In this document: positions 30,613 to 39,241 of the stretch, piece by piece
Position numbering within the stretch: position 1 is the stretch's first letter
How the letters are laid out: the number at the start of each line of letters is the position of its first letter
From: Rhizobium sp. Q54
GTDB taxonomy: Bacteria; Pseudomonadota; Alphaproteobacteria; Rhizobiales; Aestuariivirgaceae
Direction: 5' to 3'
Assembly (NCBI GenBank): GCA_945889445.1
Contig: CAMDBX010000005.1
Coordinates: forward strand, 1-64,000
Length of the DNA stretch: 64,000 nucleotides
The notes under the pieces: model-generated
The model's input: the letters and a program-made list of their open reading frames with translations, nothing else
What the model was told of the DNA's origin: nothing
The model's database searches: none
Translations under genes and position numbers: made by a program

Positions 30613-30813
30613 ATGATGGCAATGACGATGAACCACAAGACCATGAGCGACAGGCCACTTTCACCCGAAGCCCGGCGGGCGCTTGCCGAGGCTGAGGAAC
30701 GCCGCAAGGCGAAGCCCGAGTTAAAGCTGCCCAAGGAAGTGAATGGCCGCGACGGCCCTGAACCCACCCGCTTCGGCGACTGGGAGAAAAAGGGCATCAC
30801 CTCCGACTTCTGA
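30613..30813 (+). CDS. DUF1674 protein (SdhAF4-like assembly factor)
   Basis: A short protein (66 aa from 30613; 56 aa if the ATG at 30643 is used) with a charged middle and the C-terminal signature [18 protein letters not shown] followed by ITSDF. This is the DUF1674 family, to which mitochondrial succinate dehydrogenase assembly factor 4 belongs. Several in-frame ATGs and no clear ribosome-binding site leave the start open. It is divergent from htpX and its stop abuts the gluQ stop. Confidence 0.85.
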   Translation: MMAMTMNHKTMSDRPLSPEARRALAEAEERRKAKPELKLPKEVNGRDGPEPTRFGDWEKKGITSDF

Positions 30814-31599
30814 TCAGCCGAAGCCCAGCCTGTGGCGGATGTCCTCCGCCGTCGTGCCATCGCCGCGTAGCTCACGAAGCGACGTGCTGGAAAGGCTCTT
30901 GGATAGCTTGTGGCCTTCGGCATCACGGATGAGATCGTGGTGGATGTAGAGTGGCGACGGAAGGCCGAGCAGACCTTGCAGCAGCTTGTGCAAAGGTGTT
31001 GCCGGCTCGATGTCCAGTCCGCGCACCACATGCGTCACCCCCTGCAGCGCGTCGTCCGTCACCACAGCGATGTGATAGCTTGAGCCCACATGGCGCTTGG
31101 CGATCATGGCGTCACCCCACACCGCCGCCTTTGGGTCACCGGCCTGCGCCATGTCGATCCGCCAGCCATGCGTGTCGCCGCGGGCAATGCGCTGCTCAGC
31201 GTCAGCGCGCGAGACTCCGCGGCACGTGCCGCCGTAGTGTGATTGTCCGTCGGGATCACGGTTTGGCAGGCCATCTGCCTGCGCCTTCTTGCGCGAGCAG
31301 AAGCAGGGATAGATGGCACCCATGTCCCACAACCGCTCGAGATTGGCCCGATAGTCTGCGAAATGTTCGCTTTGGATGCGCACCGGCGTCTCCCAAGAAA
31401 TGCCAAGCCACGCCAAATCCTCGAGGATGGCTGCAACGAATTCCGGGCGGGACCGGCTCTCGTCGGTGTCTTCAATGCGCAGCAGGAGGCGGCCGTCCGC
31501 TTGCGCAGCCATTTGGGCGTTGAGAAGGGCAGAGTAGGCGTGGCCCAGATGCAGCAGGCCATTCGGGCTCGGTGCGAAGCGGAAAACGGGTCGGCTCAT
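30814..31599 (-). CDS. gluQ: Glutamyl-Q tRNA(Asp) synthetase
   Basis: Truncated glutamyl-tRNA synthetase paralogue that attaches glutamate to queuosine 34 of tRNA(Asp). It has 261 residues. The class I HIGH-like motif is FAPSPNGLLHLGHAYSALLN and the KMSKS-like motif is GHKLSKS. The zinc-site cysteines are in YPCFCSRKK, and there is no anticodon-binding domain, as expected for YadB/GluQ-RS. Confidence 0.93.
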   Translation of the reverse strand: MSRPVFRFAPSPNGLLHLGHAYSALLNAQMAAQADGRLLLRIEDTDESRSRPEFVAAILEDLAWLGISWETPVRIQSEHFADYRANLERLWDMGAIYPCFCSRKKAQADGLPNRDPDGQSHYGGTCRGVSRADAEQRIARGDTHGWRIDMAQAGDPKAAVWGDAMIAKRHVGSSYHIAVVTDDALQGVTHVVRGLDIEPATPLHKLLQGLLGLPSPLYIHHDLIRDAEGHKLSKSLSSTSLRELRGDGTTAEDIRHRLGFG

Positions 31600-31642
31600 G
31601 GAGCGGTCTTGCGGTCAAATCAGCGAAACGTCAAACAGTGTC

Positions 31643-32272
31643 ATGCACAGGCTCCAGACCATGGCGGATTTCGAAGCGGCGGTAGACCGGCTCAGTGCCA
31701 TAACGCCGCGCTTCTCGGCTGTCGTTGAATGCCACGGCATGCCGCCACTCCGCCATGTCGAACCCGGCCTGCAAAGCCTTCTGAGGATTGTGACCGACCA
31801 GCTGATTTCCCTCAAGGCCGGTGAGGCGATTTGGGCGCGACTCGCGGCCCGGTTCGGTGGCTTCACGCCCGATCTCGTTCTTGCGGCAAGTGAGGAGGAG
31901 CTTCGGTCGCTTGGACTTTCCCGTGCCAAGGCGCGCACCTTCCATGCCGCCGCCCTGGCCTTTGGCCAGGGCAGCCTGCTGGACGCGGATGGGCTCAGCG
32001 ATGACGAGGTACAGAAACGGCTGATGGCCATTCCAGGTATTGGTCCATGGACGGCCAGCATCTATCTGCTGGCGGCACTGCGGTCGGCTGATGCCTGGCC
32101 CGCTGCCGATCTGGCGTTGCAGGTTGCTGCGCAGGACCTGTTTGACCTTGGTGAACGCCCGTCGCCCCGCCGGATGGCAGAACTGGGGGAGGCCTGGCGT
32201 CCATATCGCTCGGCAGCGGCACTGCTTCTGTGGCGGCATTATCGCGGCCTTCGGGGCATGTCCCCGGCGTGA
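31643..32272 (+). CDS. DNA-3-methyladenine glycosylase (AlkA-type)
   Basis: A 209-residue HhH-GPD glycosylase that removes alkylated purines. The hairpin-helix-hairpin is MAIPGIGPWTASIYLLAAL with the catalytic Asp following in WPAADLALQ, and the upstream helix is QLISLKAGEAIWARLAARFG. The start MHRLQTMADFEAAVDRL resembles other members; ATG 31661 is an alternative. No LexA or Ada box was seen upstream. Confidence 0.9.
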   Translation: MHRLQTMADFEAAVDRLSAITPRFSAVVECHGMPPLRHVEPGLQSLLRIVTDQLISLKAGEAIWARLAARFGGFTPDLVLAASEEELRSLGLSRAKARTFHAAALAFGQGSLLDADGLSDDEVQKRLMAIPGIGPWTASIYLLAALRSADAWPAADLALQVAAQDLFDLGERPSPRRMAELGEAWRPYRSAAALLLWRHYRGLRGMSPA

Positions 32273-32335
32273 AGAGGGGTCTTCACAGGATTGCCACACT
32301 AGATATAGTAGGCTTTCAAGGAATCGATCCGAGAG

Positions 32336-32902
32336 GTGTACTTGCAGTTCGTGCCGGTTGCGCCGGAAGCCTGTCCTGCCCTGGTCCTCAACGCGGACTT
32401 CCGCCCGTTGAGCTACTATCCGTTGTCGCTCTGGAGTTGGCAGGACACCATCAAGGCGGTCTTCCTTGACCGCGTGAACATCGTATCCGAATACGACAAG
32501 GTGGTGCGCAGCCCGAGCTTCGAATTCCGGCTACCCAGCGTGGTGTCGCTGAAGACGTACGTGAAACCGTCACGCACTCCGGCCTTCACCCGTTTCAACG
32601 TCTTCCTGCGCGACCGCTTCACCTGCCAGTATTGCGGCGACCATCATGACCTGACATTCGACCATGTGATCCCGCGCTCGAAGGGTGGTCAGACCACCTG
32701 GGAAAATGTCGTGGCCGCCTGTTCGCCCTGCAACCTGCTGAAGGGCGGCTACCTGCCCCAGCAGATCCACATGTTTCCGGCCCAGAAGCCGGTGCGGCCC
32801 AGCGTGGCCCAGCTGCATCGTAACGGCCGCTTCTTCCCGCCGAACTACCTGCATGACAGCTGGCAGGACTATCTCTATTGGGATACCGAACTCGACCCCT
32901 GA
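32336..32902 (+). CDS. HNH endonuclease family protein
   Basis: A 188-residue protein with the HNH core FTCQYCGDHHDLTFDHVIPR followed by SKGGQTTWENVVAAC and CNLLKGG. This includes paired Cys for structural zinc. The N-terminal part PALVLNADFRPLSYYPLSLW is typical of a large, conserved chromosomal family whose target is unknown; it is not mobile-element-like here. It overlaps convergent dsbB by 28 nt. Confidence 0.9.
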   Translation: MYLQFVPVAPEACPALVLNADFRPLSYYPLSLWSWQDTIKAVFLDRVNIVSEYDKVVRSPSFEFRLPSVVSLKTYVKPSRTPAFTRFNVFLRDRFTCQYCGDHHDLTFDHVIPRSKGGQTTWENVVAACSPCNLLKGGYLPQQIHMFPAQKPVRPSVAQLHRNGRFFPPNYLHDSWQDYLYWDTELDP

Positions 32903-33369
32903 GGACGGCGCAAGCCGGCCATGGCCAGAAGTGCCAGACCAAGCGAGATCACCGCATTCCACCCCGCGAGCGACAGGCCGAAGATCCGGATGGCGGGCGT
33001 ATCACACAGGACGGCTGGCTTTGAGAGGTCGGGAAGGCCGCCGGAGAACCCGGCCTGAGCTGTGCAGGTGACCGGGCCCGGCCACCATTTCCATTCAACG
33101 CCTGAGTGATAGATGCCGAACACCATGCTGCCGAGCCACACGATGGCGAGCATTGCCAGCCCGGCTCTCGCGAGGCTCGGACTGCGTGGCGCAAGCAGCG
33201 TCACCAGCAGCGCCAGCGGGATGGCCAGGTAGTAAGCCCAGCGCTGCTTCAGGCAGAGTTCGCAGGGGGCAAAGCCGTAATACTCGAAGATCCATGCGCC
33301 AGAGATGGTGGCGAAAGCCGCCAGGAAGATCAGCAGCGCGGCGCGCTGCGGGGTGAGGCTGGTCAACAT
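32875..33369 (-). CDS. dsbB: Disulfide bond formation protein B
   Basis: Quinone-dependent oxidase that regenerates DsbA. It has 164 residues and four membrane helices. The first periplasmic-loop cysteine pair is in APCELCLKQR, and the second pair is in a long loop with VTCTAQ and LCDTPA. Its start overlaps the 3' end of the YqaA-like gene by 7 nt. Confidence 0.92.
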   Translation of the reverse strand: MLTSLTPQRAALLIFLAAFATISGAWIFEYYGFAPCELCLKQRWAYYLAIPLALLVTLLAPRSPSLARAGLAMLAIVWLGSMVFGIYHSGVEWKWWPGPVTCTAQAGFSGGLPDLSKPAVLCDTPAIRIFGLSLAGWNAVISLGLALLAMAGLRRPQGSSSVSQ

Positions 33370-33974
33370 GTGGTTATGCTTCCGGCAATGCCTGAGTATT
33401 TGACGACGATATAGAGCAGTATGACGATGCCCGCCACAATCGCCGCCAGAAGCCCCAGACGGCGCTCAATGAAGTCACGGATCGGATCGCCATAGCGGCG
33501 CAGTGCCCAGGCCAGTGCGAAGAAGCGCGCGCCGCGCGCCACGATGCAGGAGACGACAAAAAACAGGAAGCTCACCTGGGCAACCCCTGCGAGGATCGTC
33601 ACCACCTTGATGGGCGGCAGGTGCGAGAGCCCTGATGTGACGAGCAGCAGCATCAGCGTGTCCTCGCCTGTGCACTGGCGGAGGCGCTCGAAATCGTCGA
33701 GCTTGCCGTAGAAGCTCAGCACCGGCTTGGCCAGCGCCGCAAAGGCATAGTGGCCGAGCATGTAACCGGCGATGCCGCCCAGGACGGAGGCAACCGTGGC
33801 GATGAGCGCAAACCGGTAGGCGCGGTTGGGCCGCGCCAGCGCCATCGGCAGAAACAGCACGTCGGCGGGAATGAGGAAGACCGAGCTTTCAACGAAGGCG
33901 ATGACCGCCAGCCAGACCTCAGCAGTTTTCCGTGCGGCGAGCGCCAGCGTCCAATCATAGAGTCTTTTCAGCAT
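33363..33974 (-). CDS. YqaA/DedA-type SNARE-associated membrane protein
   Basis: A 203-residue polytopic protein of the DedA/VTT superfamily (YqaA branch). It contains ALIATVASVLGGIAGYMLGH, the family's G-x-x-x-G-Y helix, and GLSHLPPIKVVTILAG. DedA proteins are implicated in lipid-carrier and membrane-potential homeostasis. It is paired with dsbB on the minus strand. Confidence 0.87.
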   Translation of the reverse strand: MLKRLYDWTLALAARKTAEVWLAVIAFVESSVFLIPADVLFLPMALARPNRAYRFALIATVASVLGGIAGYMLGHYAFAALAKPVLSFYGKLDDFERLRQCTGEDTLMLLLVTSGLSHLPPIKVVTILAGVAQVSFLFFVVSCIVARGARFFALAWALRRYGDPIRDFIERRLGLLAAIVAGIVILLYIVVKYSGIAGSITTC

Positions 33975-33981
33975 GAAGATG

Positions 33982-34401
33982 TCAATCCGCGTCGGGTCGG
34001 GAACTGCGCAGCCGTTTGGTCTTTGCGTGCTTCGACTTGGAGTCGAGGCGTCGCGTCTTGGATGCGCGGGTTGGTTTCGTAGCGATACGACGTTTCGGTC
34101 GATGGGCGGCCTTGCGCAGCAGGTCCACCAGCTTCTGCAGGGCGATCTCCCGGTTGCGTTCCTGCGAGCGGGTTTCTTGGGCCGTTATCACGAGGACGCC
34201 GTCCTGTGTGAGCTGGCGGCCGGCAAATGGCCGCAACCTGGCCTTGAGGTCCTCGGGCAGATGCGCCCTTTCCACGTCGAAGCGCAGTTCGACGGCAGTC
34301 GAGACCTTGTTCACGTTCTGGCCGCCCGGCCCTGAGGCGCGCATGGCAGACCAGGTGACCTCGTCCTCGTCGATGGCCAGTGAGTCGGTGATCCGGATCA
34401 T
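33982..34401 (-). CDS. arfB: Peptidyl-tRNA hydrolase ArfB (YaeJ)
   Basis: Alternative ribosome-rescue factor. It is a 139-residue stand-alone RF1-like catalytic domain with the motif MRASGPGGQNVNKV (GGQ) and a long basic C-terminal tail (KPTRASKTRR, KSKHAKTKRLRSS). In this family the tail threads the empty mRNA channel. The ATG at 34401 (MIRITDSLAIDEDE) was chosen over the longer frame, which crosses the tRNA. Confidence 0.93.
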   Translation of the reverse strand: MIRITDSLAIDEDEVTWSAMRASGPGGQNVNKVSTAVELRFDVERAHLPEDLKARLRPFAGRQLTQDGVLVITAQETRSQERNREIALQKLVDLLRKAAHRPKRRIATKPTRASKTRRLDSKSKHAKTKRLRSSRPDAD

Positions 34402-34426
34402 GGAAAATGCTTCTCGCCCTTTAAGG

Positions 34427-34455
34427 TTGACGGCGCAAGGGCAGGCAATTATGCG
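34427..34455 (+). promoter_or_regulatory. Promoter of tRNA-Leu
   Basis: TTGACG (34427-34432), 17-bp spacer, TATGCG (34450-34455). The predicted start is about 6 nt before the mature tRNA 5' end. Confidence 0.65.
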
Positions 34456-34466
34456 GGTTTCGGCTT

Positions 34467-34552
34467 GCCTCTGTGGCGGAATGGTAGACGCGGCAGACTC
34501 AAAATCTGTTGCTCGCAAGGGCGTGGGGGTTCGAGTCCCTCCAGGGGCACCA
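34467..34552 (+). tRNA. tRNA-Leu (anticodon CAA)
   Basis: An 86-nt cloverleaf with long variable arm. Acceptor GCCTCTG pairs with CAGGGGC, the D-arm contains TGGCGGAATGGTAGACGC, and the anticodon stem GCAGA/TCTGT encloses loop CTCAAAA (anticodon CAA). The T-loop is GGTTCGAGTCC and the 3' CCA is encoded. It reads UUG codons. Confidence 0.96.
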
Positions 34553-34640
34553 AAGAACGCGCGTGGCTGCCGCAGATTGGACCGAATCCTGTGATTTCAG
34601 GGGGTTTGGCCATATCAGCCTGACTTGGAGCCGACCCTTC

Positions 34641-35918
34641 TTGCCGATTCTGCAACGCATCATCATGGTTTTCCTCGTGCTGGCGGCGGCATCCCCGGCC
34701 TTGGCTGCCGGGCCATCTCTGCTGTTCGACCCGGCTACCGACGAGGTTATTTCGCAGGATCGTGCGGGCGAACCTTGGTACCCCGCCTCGCTCACCAAGT
34801 TGATGACGGCCTACATCGTGTTCCAGAAACTCAAGTCGGGTCAGCTGAAGCTCGATCAGAAACTGCCTGTTTCCGAACTCGCCCACTCTCAGCCACCCAG
34901 CAAGATTGGCGTTCCAGTTGGCCAGACGGTGAGTGTTGATTTTGCACTTCAGGCCCTGCTCGTCTATTCGGCCAATGACATGGCCTATGTTCTGGCTGAG
35001 GGCTCGGATGGAAGCCTTCCGGCCTTCTCCGCACAAATGAACGCGCAAGCCCGCAAGCTCGGCATGACGGGCAGCCACTTCGTCAATCCCAATGGCCTGT
35101 TCGACCACCGCCACATCACCACGGCGCGCGACATCGCCATTCTGGCGTCTGCAATCCTGCGCGAGTTCCCCGAATACGATCATTATTTCTCGCAGCCGTT
35201 CTTCTCTGTCGGCAAGCGCCGCCTCTCCAACCGCAACTCGCTGCTTCGCCAGATGAAGCAGGCGGACGGCATGAAGACCGGCTTCGTGTGCAGTTCGGGC
35301 TTCAACCTTGTTGCCACTGCGACGCATGACGGCCGTCGTCTTGCCGCCGTGATCTTTGGCGCCAACAGCGGCAAGCACCGCGTGGACCTTGCCGAGATGC
35401 TGCTGACCGACGGGTTCTCGCGCGGCGCTGCACCACGCCCCACGCTGCAGTCCATTCCCAATGTGCGGACAGGCGAAATCGTGCCGACCGACATGACGAA
35501 GCAGGTGTGCAAGCAGAAGCCGGTGGCGCTGGCGCTCTCGAAGAGCCTAGGCGGCTGGGGCATTTCGTTTGGAAACTACGAGAATTCCCAGACCGCAGAC
35601 ATGGCGCTGCGCGGTCGCATGCTGAGCCAGTCCGGCATGGAACTTCCGGGCATGCCGGGCATCATCCGCATGCCGGAAAAGCGCGGCTATGCCGCTGCCA
35701 TGTGGAACCTCGACCAGCCAACCAGTGAATTGGCCTGCGCCCGCTACCGGGCGGAAAAGGCGCCTTGCGAGGTGATCCCACCCGAAACCTTCGCCAAGAT
35801 CGCAGCGCTGGTTCCGGATCCCGCTCCGCCGCAGACCATGGGCGATCCCGAGGGCGACGACATCACCAAGCCCGCCAAGAAAAAGAAGCCCCAGAAGAAG
35901 AAAAAGAAGAAGAACTGA
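34641..35918 (+). CDS. D-alanyl-D-alanine carboxypeptidase (DacF/PBP5 type)
   Basis: Secreted serine peptidase S11 that trims peptidoglycan pentapeptides. Active-site motifs are SLTK (S-x-x-K), SAN and KTG. A signal peptide ends near SPALAAGP. The first ATG (34665) would leave the signal peptide without a positive n-region, whereas a TTG at 34641 with GGAG 10 nt upstream adds PILQRII including Arg, so TTG is the suggested start. About 100 residues of unknown C-terminal domain lead to a remarkably Lys-rich tail (KKKKPQKKKKKKN), which might bind anionic wall or membrane. Confidence 0.88.
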   Translation: MPILQRIIMVFLVLAAASPALAAGPSLLFDPATDEVISQDRAGEPWYPASLTKLMTAYIVFQKLKSGQLKLDQKLPVSELAHSQPPSKIGVPVGQTVSVDFALQALLVYSANDMAYVLAEGSDGSLPAFSAQMNAQARKLGMTGSHFVNPNGLFDHRHITTARDIAILASAILREFPEYDHYFSQPFFSVGKRRLSNRNSLLRQMKQADGMKTGFVCSSGFNLVATATHDGRRLAAVIFGANSGKHRVDLAEMLLTDGFSRGAAPRPTLQSIPNVRTGEIVPTDMTKQVCKQKPVALALSKSLGGWGISFGNYENSQTADMALRGRMLSQSGMELPGMPGIIRMPEKRGYAAAMWNLDQPTSELACARYRAEKAPCEVIPPETFAKIAALVPDPAPPQTMGDPEGDDITKPAKKKKPQKKKKKKN

Positions 35919-35923
35919 TTGGC

Positions 35924-36814
35924 ATGATCAACCGGGCGGGACTGGGCATTGCCTGTGCACTTGGCGCAGCGGGACTTTACGGCCTTGTGCCCAACTTCGT
36001 GCGTGCCGCGATTGGCAACGGGATTCCTGCAATCGAAAGCACTCTGTTCCGCACCTTCATGATTGCCGTTGTCTTCTCGATGATCGCCGTCGTGCAGGGC
36101 GAGCGCCTGGCGGTCCCTCGGCCAGCACTTCCAAGCTTTATTGGCCAGTCGGTTGCAACTCTCTTCGTCTCCGTTGCCTATCTGGGGTCGGTGCAGTTCA
36201 TACCGGTTGGGCTTGCGGTCATCATCTTCTACCTTTTTCCCGTGCTGATCATGGTGCTGGCCCCTCTCGTCGAAGGGCGCAATCCCGGCATCCTCCGTAT
36301 CCTCATTGCTGTCGTCGCCTTCTTCGGACTGGCAATTGCCGTGGGGCCGAGTTTCGACAGTCTGGACATTCGCGGCATCTTTCTGGCAGCCCTGGCTTCG
36401 GCGGGCGCAACGTTGCAGTTCTTCTCCGGTCGCGCCATCTCCCGGTACATGTCGCCCGCCGCGTTCGGCAGCCTTGTGCACATGGTCATTCTGCCACCGG
36501 TCCTGCTCATTGCGCTCTATGCCGGGTCGGGTACTCTGCGCTTCCTGCCGGGTGGGCCTGCCACGGGAACCGGGCTTCTCTTCATGTCCGGCGTGGCCCT
36601 CGTCTATGTCATTGCCTACATGGCGCAGATGTTGTCGCTTCGCTTCGCTCCTGCGTCCACGATAGCGCCGTTTTACAATCTGGAACCCGTGGTTGCCACG
36701 GTCACGGCGGCGATCATCCTCAACGAGCGCATGCAGATCAACCAATATGCCGGGGGCGGGCTTGTTCTCGCCGCTCTCGTCGCATCAAGCCTTGTTGGAA
36801 AATGGAAGAAATAG
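35924..36814 (+). CDS. EamA (DMT-superfamily) transporter
   Basis: A 296-residue protein with about ten membrane helices arranged as two EamA repeats (residues ~5-140 and ~155-290). The substrate is unknown; the family exports amino acids and metabolites. It begins 5 nt after the carboxypeptidase stop and ends 4 nt before the CobW GTPase, so the three are probably one transcript. Confidence 0.85.
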   Translation: MINRAGLGIACALGAAGLYGLVPNFVRAAIGNGIPAIESTLFRTFMIAVVFSMIAVVQGERLAVPRPALPSFIGQSVATLFVSVAYLGSVQFIPVGLAVIIFYLFPVLIMVLAPLVEGRNPGILRILIAVVAFFGLAIAVGPSFDSLDIRGIFLAALASAGATLQFFSGRAISRYMSPAAFGSLVHMVILPPVLLIALYAGSGTLRFLPGGPATGTGLLFMSGVALVYVIAYMAQMLSLRFAPASTIAPFYNLEPVVATVTAAIILNERMQINQYAGGGLVLAALVASSLVGKWKK

Positions 36815-36818
36815 CCTC

Positions 36819-37964
36819 ATGGTCAATGCTCCCATTCCTGTCGCGATCCTCACCGGCTTCCTCGGCGCCGGCAAGACCACGCTACTCAACTTCCTCCTGA
36901 AGGATCCATTCCTGTCCGACGCAGCCGTGATCATCAACGAGTTCGGTGATGTCGGCATTGATCACCTGCTGGTGGAGAGGGCCGATGAAAACGTCATCGA
37001 GATGGCGTCGGGTTGCCTGTGCTGCACGATTCGCGGCGATCTCATCGATACCATTCATGACCTTCTTGCCCGGCGCGGTCGCGGCGAGATCAAGTCGTTC
37101 AACCGCATCGTCATCGAGACCACCGGTCTCGCCGACCCGGCTCCTGTCCTCCATGCCGTGATGAGCGAACCCGGGCTGCTTGCCGCCTGCCGGCTCGAGG
37201 GCGTGATTACGGTGGTGGATGCCTTCAACGGCATGGCCACACTCGATGCCCACCCTGAGGCGGTGAAGCAGGTGGCGGTTGCCGACCGCATTGTGCTGAC
37301 CAAGGTTGACCTGTTGGTCGGCCGCGAAGGCGAGGACATGCTCTTTGCCATCATCGGGCGGCTCCGCAAGCTCAACCCTGCCGCTCGCCTTCTGACAACT
37401 CATCGCAACGAGGCGACGGCCGAGCGACTTTTAACCATGGGACTTTTCGATCCCAAGACCAAGACGGCGGACGTCCAGAGCTGGTTGGCTGCCGAGGCCT
37501 ATGAGACGGGCGAGAAGCGCGGCCGGCGCGGCCGCAAGGGCCATGCGCACGATCATGAACACGGGCAGGAACACGGCCACGACCATCATCATGACGTATC
37601 GCGCCATGACGAGCACATCCGTGCCTTCAGCTTCAGCGAGGCCAGTGCCATCAGCCCGCAGGGGCTGGAGCTGTTCATGGAGCTGCTGAAATCCTATCAC
37701 GGCGCCAATCTGCTGCGGATGAAGGGTATCGTGAAAGTGTCGGACGATCCTGACCGCCCGGTGGTCCTGCACGGGGTTCAGCACGTATTCCATCCACCTG
37801 TGAGGCTTCCGGCCTGGCCGGACAAGGATGAGCGGACCCGCCTCGTGTTCATCGTCAAGGATATCGAGAAGCCGATGATCGAGGGTCTGTTCCGCGCCTT
37901 TACCGACCAGATCACCGGCGGGGCGGACGCCTTCATGGACAAGACACTCTCGCTCAATAGGTGA
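36819..37964 (+). CDS. CobW/COG0523-family metallochaperone GTPase
   Basis: A 381-residue G3E GTPase. Walker A is GFLGAGKTTLLN, the metal-binding CxCC motif is GCLCCTIRGDL, the base-recognition motif is LTKVD, and there is a C-terminal CobW domain. A His-rich loop at about residues 240-268 (HAHDHEHGQEHGHDHHHD) is typical of members that handle zinc, cobalt or related metals. No cob genes or Zur box are adjacent, so the metal is unknown. Confidence 0.9.
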   Translation: MVNAPIPVAILTGFLGAGKTTLLNFLLKDPFLSDAAVIINEFGDVGIDHLLVERADENVIEMASGCLCCTIRGDLIDTIHDLLARRGRGEIKSFNRIVIETTGLADPAPVLHAVMSEPGLLAACRLEGVITVVDAFNGMATLDAHPEAVKQVAVADRIVLTKVDLLVGREGEDMLFAIIGRLRKLNPAARLLTTHRNEATAERLLTMGLFDPKTKTADVQSWLAAEAYETGEKRGRRGRKGHAHDHEHGQEHGHDHHHDVSRHDEHIRAFSFSEASAISPQGLELFMELLKSYHGANLLRMKGIVKVSDDPDRPVVLHGVQHVFHPPVRLPAWPDKDERTRLVFIVKDIEKPMIEGLFRAFTDQITGGADAFMDKTLSLNR

Positions 37965-37972
37965 CGGTCAAC

Positions 37973-38323
37973 ATGTCTCTCAAACTCTATGGACTTTCCA
38001 AGTGCTCCACCTGTCAGAAGGCCATTGACTGGCTTGATGAGCACAAAATCAGGCACAGTTTCTCCGACGTGAAGGAAGACCCCGTCACCAAGGATCAGGT
38101 GGCGCAATGGTCCAAGGCCCTCGGGGGCTGGGAGAAGATGATCAACAGGGCAGGCTATACGTGGCGCGGCTTGCCGCCGGAGAAGACCGCCAACCTCACC
38201 GAGGCCAAGGCGGTGGCGCTTGCGGTGGCCAACCCCTCACTCATCCGCCGTCCGCTGATCGAGCACAAGGATGGTAGCGTGACGGTGGGCTTCTCAAAGA
38301 AGATCCAGGACCTTCTGGCGTAG
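37973..38323 (+). CDS. ArsC/Spx-family thioredoxin-fold protein
   Basis: A 116-residue protein starting MSLKLYGLSKCSTCQKAIDW. The CxxC at the helix start and the later SLIRRPLIE are those of the ArsC/YffB family. It lacks neighbouring ars genes, so arsenate reduction is doubtful; a YffB-like glutathione-linked reductase is as likely. It follows the CobW gene by 8 nt and is followed by an intrinsic terminator. Confidence 0.87.
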   Translation: MSLKLYGLSKCSTCQKAIDWLDEHKIRHSFSDVKEDPVTKDQVAQWSKALGGWEKMINRAGYTWRGLPPEKTANLTEAKAVALAVANPSLIRRPLIEHKDGSVTVGFSKKIQDLLA

Positions 38324-38330
38324 AGCAAGT

Positions 38331-38351
38331 GGCCGGGGAAAACCCCCGGCC
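38331..38351 (+). terminator. Intrinsic terminator, probably bidirectional
   Basis: GGCCGGGG (38331-38338) pairs with CCCCGGCC (38344-38351) around a short A-rich loop, then TCTTTCGTTTTC. It sits between the convergent arsC-like and ddaH-like genes. Confidence 0.8.
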
Positions 38352-38362
38352 CTCTTTCGTTT

Positions 38363-39241
38363 TCAGCCGCGCACCAGCGGCCTGGTCATGCAGGTTGGGC
38401 CGCCTTCGCCCTTGCGGCAGATGTCATAGCCCTTGATGACCTCCACCTTTACGCCGGCGGCCTTCATGCGGCGCTCGGTTTCAGGATTTCCCTCCACCAT
38501 GAGGGCATGGCGCGGCCCGAGCGCCAGCACGTTGCAGCCCATGGTGTCGAATTCTTCCTGCGGCACTTCCACGAACTTGATGCCGCGGGTTTCGAGAAAT
38601 TCGATCTGCCGAGCTGCCATCAGCGGCGGGTAGACGACCGCCAGGTCATGGTCGAGGGGCGAGAGGCAGGACATGAGGTGGAACACATCCGAGCGGCCCT
38701 TGTAGTGCGGCATGTCGAACCAGAGGATTTCCACGTCGGGGCCAGCCAGTTCGCCCAGTTGCCGCAGGCCCTCGAGGTTGGTGCGGTAGCCCACGCCTGC
38801 CAGCAAGGTGTAGCGGTCGATCCACACGAGGTCTCCACCTTCGACCTTGCCCTCGCCAGTGATTTCGCCGGCGATGGGGAAGCCCAGGGACTCCAGTGCT
38901 CTGCCATTCACTTCCGACTCAGTGCGTCGCTGCGGCTTTCCCATCCGCGGCTTGACCAGTCCGCGCGGCGTGACGATCAGCGCGTCATGGGTGTAGATCG
39001 AGTCGAGCGTCAGGCCCGGCGCTGCCGGCAGCCTGATGACTTCGGCGCCAGCGGCGGCCAGGATGTCTTCCACCGCCTTGTATTCCTTGCGGGCATTGGC
39101 AAGGTCCGGGCGTGAGTGGAAGTTGAGGTCCTTCCATTCGGCGTCGATCTTGGCGTCGTTGATGAAGGCCTGGTCCACGTCGCGGATTGCAACCTTCTTC
39201 AGGGTGCCCCAGTTGTTGAACGCGCCGAAATCGAAGTTCAT
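38363..39241 (-). CDS. Amidinotransferase-fold hydrolase (dimethylargininase/arginine deiminase-like)
   Basis: A 292-residue guanidine-modifying enzyme. The expected catalytic triad elements are visible: EGGDLVW near residue 133, SDVFHLMSCLSPLD (catalytic His) and the C-terminal nucleophile in GGPTCMTRPL. Possible substrates are N,N-dimethylarginine, arginine or a related amidino compound. It forms an ATGA overlap with the upstream TusA-like gene. Confidence 0.82.
   Translation of the reverse strand: MNFDFGAFNNWGTLKKVAIRDVDQAFINDAKIDAEWKDLNFHSRPDLANARKEYKAVEDILAAAGAEVIRLPAAPGLTLDSIYTHDALIVTPRGLVKPRMGKPQRRTESEVNGRALESLGFPIAGEITGEGKVEGGDLVWIDRYTLLAGVGYRTNLEGLRQLGELAGPDVEILWFDMPHYKGRSDVFHLMSCLSPLDHDLAVVYPPLMAARQIEFLETRGIKFVEVPQEEFDTMGCNVLALGPRHALMVEGNPETERRMKAAGVKVEVIKGYDICRKGEGGPTCMTRPLVRG

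Noticed and set aside
35744-36745. Long minus-strand frame (333 codons) opposite the carboxypeptidase and EamA genes
   Set aside because: Its composition is charged, His/Asp-rich and low-complexity, typical of an antisense shadow, while the plus strand holds two clear families.
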